Of a DNA stretch of 64,000 nucleotides, positions 58,295 through 64,000 are shown in pieces. Where the stretch lies: the NCBI RefSeq assembly GCF_000376845.1, contig NZ_AQXY01000031.1:124001-188000 (forward strand). The letters run 5' to 3'. This stretch comes from Thioalkalivibrio sp. ALE14 (GTDB taxonomy: Bacteria; Pseudomonadota; Gammaproteobacteria; Ectothiorhodospirales; Ectothiorhodospiraceae). The position numbers and the translations under genes were made by a program. The notes beneath the pieces are model-generated. The model was given only the letters and a program-made list of their open reading frames with translations. It was not told the origin of the DNA and searched no databases. Position 1 is the first letter of the stretch; each line of letters begins with the position of its first letter.

Positions 58295-59143
58295 ATGTTG
58301 AGCAATCTCAACTTCCGGGCGACCGTTCTCTCGCTGGTGATGCTCGTGGTCTTCCTGGGCGTGTGGCAGCTGGCCACCGCCCCGGACGTCCTCGCACCGC
58401 AACAGGGCGAGCTGAGCGAATACGAACGGCTGATGGGGGGCGGAACCGACCGCACTTCGAGCAGCGGCATCCCGGCCCCCACCCAGGTGTTCAGCCACGC
58501 CTTCAGCGAACTGAGCAACCCGTTCTACGACGCGGGCCCGAACGACAAGGGCATCGGCATCCAGCTGGCCTACTCGATCTACCGCGTCCTGCTGGGCTTT
58601 GCCCTGGCCGCGCTGATCGCCATCCCGCTCGGTTTCGTGATCGGCATGTCGCCGCTGCTGAACAAGGCGTTCGATCCATACATCCAGATCCTCAAGCCGA
58701 TCTCGCCGCTGGCCTGGATGCCGCTTGCCCTGTTCGTGATCCGCGATTCCAACATGTCGGCGATCTTCGTGATCTTCATCTGCTCGATCTGGCCGATGCT
58801 CGTGAACACGGCCTACGGCGTCGCCTCGGTGCGGAATGACTGGCTGAACGTGGCCAAGACCCACCAGCTATCCAACCTGCGTACGGCATTCACGGTGATT
58901 CTGCCCGCCGCGGCCCCGACCATCCTGACCGGCATGCGCATCTCCATCGGCATTGCCTGGCTGGTCATCGTCGCCGCCGAGATGCTCGTGGGCGGCACCG
59001 GCATCGGCTACTACATCTGGAACGAGTGGAACAACCTCGATCTCGCCAGCGTGATCTTCGCGATCATCATGATCGGCATCGTCGGCTTCCTGCTCGATGC
59101 CTCCCTCGCCCAGGCCACCAAGTTCGTGCGCTACGCCGACTGA
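58295..59143 (+). CDS. cynB: ABC importer permease, cyanate type (CynB-like)
   Basis: 282 residues, about six transmembrane helices. The transporter-permease motif lies in LPAAAPTILTGMRISIGIAW followed by LVIVAAEMLVGGTGIGYYIW. A periplasmic stretch of about 40 residues follows the first helix. It starts three bases after cynA and ends 28 bases before the ATPase gene. Confidence 0.88.
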   Translation: MLSNLNFRATVLSLVMLVVFLGVWQLATAPDVLAPQQGELSEYERLMGGGTDRTSSSGIPAPTQVFSHAFSELSNPFYDAGPNDKGIGIQLAYSIYRVLLGFALAALIAIPLGFVIGMSPLLNKAFDPYIQILKPISPLAWMPLALFVIRDSNMSAIFVIFICSIWPMLVNTAYGVASVRNDWLNVAKTHQLSNLRTAFTVILPAAAPTILTGMRISIGIAWLVIVAAEMLVGGTGIGYYIWNEWNNLDLASVIFAIIMIGIVGFLLDASLAQATKFVRYAD

Positions 59144-59171
59144 GTCGGCGCGGCACCAAAGGAGACCAACC

Positions 59172-60095
59172 ATGAGCAAGGGATTCCTCGAAATCGAGAA
59201 CCTGAGCCAGCGCTTCCCGCAGCCCGATTCGAACGACCTGCTGACGGTGTTCGAGGGCGTGGATGTGACCATCGACAAGGGCGAGTTCGTCTGCCTGATC
59301 GGTCACTCCGGCTGTGGCAAATCCACCATCCTGAACGTGCTCGCCGGCCTGGCCACGCCTACCGACGGCAACGTGATCATGGACAACAAGGAGATCAAGG
59401 GCCCGAGCCTCGACCAGGGCGTGATCTTCCAGAACCACAGCCTGCTGCCCTGGCTGACAGCGCGGGACAACGTGATGTTCGCGGTGCGCGCCCGCTGGCC
59501 CAACTGGAGCAAGGCGAAACGCCGCGAGCACGCGGAGCGGTACCTGCACATGGTCGGACTGGACGATGCCATGGACCGCAAGCCGTCGCAGCTTTCCGGC
59601 GGGATGCGCCAGCGCGTCGGGATCGCCCGGGCCTTCGCCATCGAACCCAAGCTGCTGTTGATGGACGAGCCGTTCGGGGCCCTGGACGCCCTGACCCGCG
59701 GCGTGATCCAGGAGGAACTGCTGAAGATCTGGTCGGAGACCCACCAGACCGTGTTCATGATCACCCACGATGTCGACGAGGCGATCCTGCTCGCCGACCG
59801 CGTGCTGCTGATGACCAACGGCCCGCATGCCCAGGTGGCCGAGTCGGTGAAGATCGACATCCCGCGGCCGCGCACCCGGGCCACACTCCACCAGGAGGAG
59901 GCGTACTACCCGATCCGCAACCACCTGGTCGATTTCCTGGTCGAGGGCGCCAAGGTGATGTCCGCCAAGGCCCAGGAGGCCGCCGCCCGCGGCGACAACC
60001 CGCGCCACACCCCACGCATCGTCAACCCGGCGAGGCCCGAGGCCGAACCGGAACACAGTTCCCAACCGGGGCCGCGCATGGTGCGCGCGGTCTGA
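59172..60095 (+). CDS. cynD: ABC importer ATPase, cyanate type (CynD-like)
   Basis: 307 residues. Walker A IGHSGCGKST, signature LSGGMRQRVGIARAFA, Walker B LLLMDEPFGALD and the histidine switch ITHDVDEAILLADR are present. The start ATG is at 59172, preceded by AAAGGAG. The C-terminal extension of about 50 residues is rich in Pro/Arg. It is in the same transcript as cynA, cynB and cynS. Confidence 0.9.
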   Translation: MSKGFLEIENLSQRFPQPDSNDLLTVFEGVDVTIDKGEFVCLIGHSGCGKSTILNVLAGLATPTDGNVIMDNKEIKGPSLDQGVIFQNHSLLPWLTARDNVMFAVRARWPNWSKAKRREHAERYLHMVGLDDAMDRKPSQLSGGMRQRVGIARAFAIEPKLLLMDEPFGALDALTRGVIQEELLKIWSETHQTVFMITHDVDEAILLADRVLLMTNGPHAQVAESVKIDIPRPRTRATLHQEEAYYPIRNHLVDFLVEGAKVMSAKAQEAAARGDNPRHTPRIVNPARPEAEPEHSSQPGPRMVRAV

Positions 60096-60133
60096 CCCCT
60101 ACCTTTACCCATCGCATTCTAAGGAGCCAATTG

Positions 60134-60580
60134 ATGAGTCTCAGCAAGAGCGCCATGACCACCACCATCCTCGAGGCCAAGGAGAACCGCGGAACCACCT
60201 GGGCCGCGATCGCCGAGGCCACCGGGCTGCACGAGGTCTACGTAACCTCCGCCTGCTACGGCATGAACCACCTGGAGGGCGACCAGGCCGACAAGCTGGC
60301 GACCTTCCTCGGCCTTGGCCCCGAGGTCTCGCAGGCGCTCCAGGCCTTCCCGCACAAGGCCTGGGACAAGACCATCCCCACCGACCCGGTGATCTATCGC
60401 TTCTACGAGGCGATCAACGTCTACGGCGACACCATGAAGGCGCTGATCCACGAGAAATTCGGCGACGGCATCATGAGCGCGATCGACTTCACCATGGACA
60501 TCGACAAGGTCGAGGACCCCAAGGGCGACCGCGTGAAGATCACCTGGAACGGCAAGTTCCTGCCCTACAAGAGCTGGTAG
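60134..60580 (+). CDS. cynS: Cyanate hydratase (cyanase)
   Basis: Converts cyanate plus bicarbonate to ammonia and CO2. The protein is 148 residues. The catalytic residues are in place: Arg89 and Glu92 in YRFYEAINVYG and Ser115 in GIMSAIDFT, matching E. coli Arg96, Glu99, Ser122 with a shift of seven. N-terminal helix-turn-helix-like domain TTWAAIAEATGLHEVYVTSA. It starts at ATG 60134 (AAGGAG upstream), 38 bases after cynD. It provides nitrogen and detoxifies cyanate imported or made inside the cell. Confidence 0.97.
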   Translation: MSLSKSAMTTTILEAKENRGTTWAAIAEATGLHEVYVTSACYGMNHLEGDQADKLATFLGLGPEVSQALQAFPHKAWDKTIPTDPVIYRFYEAINVYGDTMKALIHEKFGDGIMSAIDFTMDIDKVEDPKGDRVKITWNGKFLPYKSW

Positions 60581-60593
60581 TCCACCCCTCCGG

Positions 60594-60624
60594 TCACGCG
60601 GCGGCGACCTTGCTTGCCGCGTGA
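60594..60624 (+). terminator. Hairpin after cynS
   Basis: TCACGCGGC...GCCGCGTGA perfect nine-base arms separated by 13 bases, directly after the cynS stop. It has no T-run, so its terminator role is uncertain. Confidence 0.5.
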
Positions 60625-60710
60625 TCGCCCCTCATCCACAGGCCGGTCAAGTACGGCCCTCCAGCCGGGAGCGTGTACGGCAAGTCCCTTCTCATAGTAG
60701 GCTCTTGCCG

Positions 60711-63163
60711 ATGCGCCTCCGGTCCCCCCTCTTCCGTCTGCTGGCCCTGCTCTCCGCGCTGTCCTTCGCCGCGCCGGCGATGGCCGGAGATCATGACGGT
60801 GCCGAGGTGTACACCATTGGCGTGCTGGCCTTCCTCGACGCCGGCCAGACCGCTGCCCAGTGGCAGCCCACCGCCGACTACCTGAGCGCGCAGATCGACT
60901 CGGCCGAATTCCGCATTCAGGCCTTGAACTACCCGGAACTGGATCGGGCCGTCGCCGCGCGCGACATCGATTTCGTCCTGACCAACACCGGACATTACGT
61001 ACGCCTGGAGGCCGAACAGGGCATTACCCGCCTGGCCACCCTGATCGCCGAGGAACAGGGCCAGCCTATCCGCCAGTTCGGCGGGACCGTCCTGGTGCGT
61101 GACGACCGCGCGGATCTTCAGTCCCTGGACGACCTGAGAGGCCAGCGACTGCTCGCCGTGGACGCGGACTCCCTGGGCGGCTGGCTGGCGGCCCACGAGG
61201 CGCTGCGTAACGCGGGCGTGGAGCCACAGGACGACCTGGCCGCCCTTGAATTCACCGGCATGCCACACCACCGCGTGATCGAGGGGCTGCTCGCCGGTGA
61301 CGCCGATGCCGGCATCGTGCGCACCGGCGTACTGGAGGGCCAGCTCCGGGCCGGCACCCTCGCCCCGGGGACACTGCGCGTGCTGGAGCCCCGGGAGACC
61401 GCGGAGTTCCCGTTCGCCCACTCCACCCGGCTGTATCCGGAATGGCCCTTCTCGCGCCTGGAACACACGCCGGACCCGCTGGCGGAGGCCGTCAGCATCG
61501 CCCTGCTGAGCCTGCCTTCCGACCATCCCGCGGTGCGCGCCGGCGGCTACCACGGCTGGTCGGCGCCGTTGTCCTATGCCGCGGTACACGCCCTGCTGGA
61601 AGAACTCGGCCGTCCGCCCTACGACCGTCCGGTGGTGGTGGACCTGCGCGCCTACTGGGAGGCCCGTCCCGAGGTTCTGCTGGGGTTTCTGGCGGGCCTG
61701 TTGCTGCTGAGCGGCCTCGCCGCGCTCTACTACCGGCGCCTCAACACGCGCCTGTCGCTGGAGGTCGAGCAGCGCCGGGCGGCCGAGGCCCGACTGCGCA
61801 CGCACGAGGCCGAACTGGCCTACCAGGCCGGCCACGACCCGCTTACCGGCCTGCCCAACCGCACGCTGCTGCAGGAGTGCCTGCACGATGCCATGCAGCA
61901 GGCCCGTGACGCGAACGGATGCCTGGCCATCCTGTTCGTCGATCTCGACCGCTTCAAGACCGTCAACGACAGCCTGGGTCACCGGGTCGGCGATGACATG
62001 CTGCAGATCCTCGGCGAGCGCCTGAAGACGCGTTTCGAGGCGCGCACCATCGCGCGCATCGGCGGCGACGAGTTCGTCGTGATCATCGAAGACGCAGCCG
62101 ATCACCGGGAACTCGAGGCGCGCGCCCGCCAGTTGCTGGCGCTGATTGCGGAACCCTTTGCCGTCGGGGGCTGGAGCGACCTCCAGGTGGGTGCAAGCAT
62201 CGGCATCGCCCTGTATCCCGACGACGCCACCGAGGCCGGCGAATTGATCACCCAGGCCGACGCCGCGATGTACGAGGCCAAGGACGCCGGACGCAATACC
62301 TTCCGCTTCTACCGCACCGCCCTAACCGATGCGGCCAGCCAGCGCCTGGAGATCGAAAACCGCCTGCGCCGCGCGCTGGCACAGGGCGAACTGGAGGTGT
62401 TCTACCAGCCCCAGATCCAGATGAAGTCCGGCGTGATCACCGGCATCGAGGCCCTGGTGCGCTGGCGCGACCCGGAACACGGCCTGGTCACGCCGGACGT
62501 GTTCATCCCGCTGGCCGAGGAGACCGGGCTCATTGTGGATGTCGGCGCGTTCGTCCTGCGCGAGGCCTGTCGTCAAGTCGTTGACTGGGACCGGGCCGGA
62601 CTGCCGCCGCTGGAGATCTCGGTCAACCTGTCGGCGCGCCAGGTCTCCGCACCGGGCCTGCTTCACCAAGTCCGACAGGTCCTGCAGGAAACCGGTCTCC
62701 CGGCCCGGCGCCTGACCCTCGAGCTAACCGAAAGCACGCTGATGGAACAGGCCGACACGACCCGCGGCACCCTGCAACAGCTCAAGCAACTGGGCGTGGC
62801 ACTGGCCATCGACGATTTCGGCACGGCTATTCGTCGCTGGCCTACCTGAAGGAATTCGCCATCGACATCCTGAAGATCGACCAGACGTTCGTGCGCGACC
62901 TGCCCGAGGACCGCAACGACGCCGAGCTGGCCGTGACCATCATCGGCATGGCGCACAACCTCGGACTGGACGTTCTCGCCGAGGGGGTGGAAAGCGCCGC
63001 ACAACTCGGATTTCTGGCGTCCCAGGGCTGCGACACCTGGCAGGGCTACCTGTGCAGCCCGCCCCTGCCGGCCGATGCCCTCGCCGAGCACGTGCGCCGG
63101 CATGCGCCAGAACACTTCGCCCGCCATCCTGCCGCGCCCGCCCGCCGCTGGGCGAACCCATAA
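60711..63163 (+). pseudogene. PhnD-GGDEF-EAL signalling protein with a one-base deletion in the EAL domain
   Basis: Signal peptide, periplasmic PhnD-like binding domain (residues 30-300), transmembrane helix (about 318-342), GGDEF domain with intact RIGGDEFVVIIED, and an EAL domain with GIEALVRWRDPEHG and LELTESTLMEQ. At 62825-62826 the reading frame breaks: IDDFGT is followed by an early stop at 62849. Restoring one G (ACGGGC for ACGGC) gives IDDFGTGYSSLAYLKEFAID and continues through AEGVESAAQ to the TAA at 63163 (817 residues). As sequenced, the diguanylate cyclase part remains while the phosphodiesterase is truncated. It could be a true mutation or a homopolymer sequencing error. Confidence 0.85.
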
Positions 63164-63174
63164 CCCGCAAAAAG

Positions 63175-63202
63175 AAAAAGGCCTGCGAAAGCAGGCCTTT
63201 TT
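63175..63202. terminator. Bidirectional rho-independent terminator
   Basis: AAAAAGGCCTGC-GAAA-GCAGGCCTTTTT. It serves the GGDEF-EAL gene on the plus strand and tRNA-Ala on the minus strand. Confidence 0.93.
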
Positions 63203-63211
63203 CACGGTGTC

Positions 63212-63287
<76 letters not shown>

Positions 63288-63535
63288 AAACAGGACGCGC
63301 ATTCTAGCAACTCCACCGGGTGGCGGGAAGCCCCGATCATGCAACTTTTGTTTTCCCCGACCTCTCGCGAAATTGCCTTTTCGCGCCACAGATCACGGAA
63401 GCCGAAGCTGGACCCGGTCTAGCATTGGCATATGTCCGTCACCCACCTCCAGCACTGCCGGGCGACCGGCCCCACCCCCCAACCCACCGGGCAGGCGGGG
63501 GGACGGCTCGCTGCGGGGTCGATATACTTCGCGAC

Positions 63536-64000
63536 ATGAGTTTGTCCGTTCGCATCCTGGGCGCCAGTGGCGGGATTGGCCCCGGCCGGCGCACTACGTC
63601 CATCCTCATCGATGACGACATCCTGATCGATGCCGGCAGCGGCGTGGGCGACCTGAGCCTGGACGAACTGCGCCGCATCCGTCACGTGTTCCTGACCCAT
63701 TCGCACCTCGACCATATCGCCTTCCTGCCCATGCTCGCGGACATGGTCTACAGCCCGAATGCCGAACCCATCCACGTGCACGGGCTACCCGCCACGCTGA
63801 AGGCCCTTTGCGATCACGTGTTCAACTGGGTGATCTGGCCGGACTTCACACGCCTGCCCCGTCCCGATCAGCCCCTGATCCGGCTGGAATCCCTGCAGCC
63901 CGGACAGACGCTCGCCGCCGGGGACCGCGAGATCCGCGTGTTGCCCGCCCGGCATACCGTACCCGCCGTGGGGTACAGCGTGACCAACCACGAAGGTGCC
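63536..64000 (+). CDS. MBL-fold cyclic-nucleotide phosphodiesterase-like protein, 5' part
   Basis: The first 155 codons; the gene continues past the window end. It begins MSLSVRILGASGGIGPGRRT. The class II cAMP phosphodiesterase / MBL metal site is seen in FLTHSHLDHIAFLPML, and a later His in VLPARHTVPAVGYSV matches the motif spacing of this family. The preceding 63288-63535 stretch holds no gene that I can support. The start has no strong ribosome-binding site, so it is somewhat tentative. Confidence 0.75.
   Translation, partial: MSLSVRILGASGGIGPGRRTTSILIDDDILIDAGSGVGDLSLDELRRIRHVFLTHSHLDHIAFLPMLADMVYSPNAEPIHVHGLPATLKALCDHVFNWVIWPDFTRLPRPDQPLIRLESLQPGQTLAAGDREIRVLPARHTVPAVGYSVTNHEGA

Noticed and set aside
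56702-58864. 720-codon minus-strand frame opposite cynA/cynB
   Set aside because: Both plus-strand genes are strongly supported; the antisense frame is composition-driven.

Overview
The window is about 64 kb of GC-rich chromosome from a flagellated gammaproteobacterium. The gene set (ergothioneine synthesis, a FleQ-style sigma-54 flagellar system, bufferin copper sequestration, cyanase with a cyanate-type transporter, gammaproteobacterial sdhCDAB-sdhE order) suggests a sulfur- or thiocyanate-associated member of the Ectothiorhodospiraceae, Thioalkalivibrio-like. This placement is inference from gene content, not a database match.

Layout. 1-10.2 kb: 3' end of ppk1, an HDOD response regulator, the leftward set egtD-sixA-ppx-membrane protein, and the rightward set egtC-egtB-SIMPL protein. 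10.2-26.4 kb: a flagellar/chemotaxis block, flgBCDEFGHIJKL leftward (with cheR and cheV) and flgA-flgM-flgN-ycgR rightward. Sigma-54 sites precede flgB and flgA and a sigma-28 site precedes flgM, so the usual flagellar hierarchy is readable. 26.4-34.2 kb: tRNA-Pro and the translation operon thrS-infC-rpmI-rplT-pheS-pheT-ihfA-merR (leftward), infC using an ATT start. 34.3-41.2 kb: a metallo-beta-lactamase-fold protein lacking its HxH ligands, a TVP38-like protein, srkA, a bufferin cluster (doxX-bufA-bufB-bufC) and a divergent AraC regulator. 41.2-47.7 kb: sdhC-sdhD-sdhA, a DksA-like gene interrupted by an amber codon, sdhB, sdhE and a ygfX-nifU fused frame, then ygfZ and a 54-residue membrane protein.

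47.8-60.6 kb is the most distinctive region. A leftward operon (OsmC, acyl-CoA-dehydrogenase-like flavoprotein, DUF302, rubredoxin-rubredoxin reductase fusion) diverges from an ABC importer with a Tat-exported binding protein. Next come a GAF-AAA-HTH sigma-54 activator, a second related ABC importer (CynA-like binding protein, permease, ATPase) and cyanase. Three promoters of the TGGCA-N6-YTGC type (with one TTGT variant) precede the three transcription units, and a shared composite motif (CGGAC-N4-CGTCC-N2-TTTGTCC) lies upstream of them. I read this as one sigma-54 regulon importing a nitrogen and/or sulfur compound and detoxifying or assimilating cyanate.

60.7-64 kb: a PhnD-GGDEF-EAL gene with a one-base deletion in the EAL domain, tRNA-Ala(CGC), and the start of a class II cyclic-nucleotide phosphodiesterase-like gene.

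A 263-281 bp miniature element with 29-bp IS5-like terminal repeats and 4-bp YTAR target duplications occurs three times (after egtC, flgB and flgM), with an eroded fourth copy after the HDOD gene. In each intact case the duplicated target contains the stop codon of the upstream gene.
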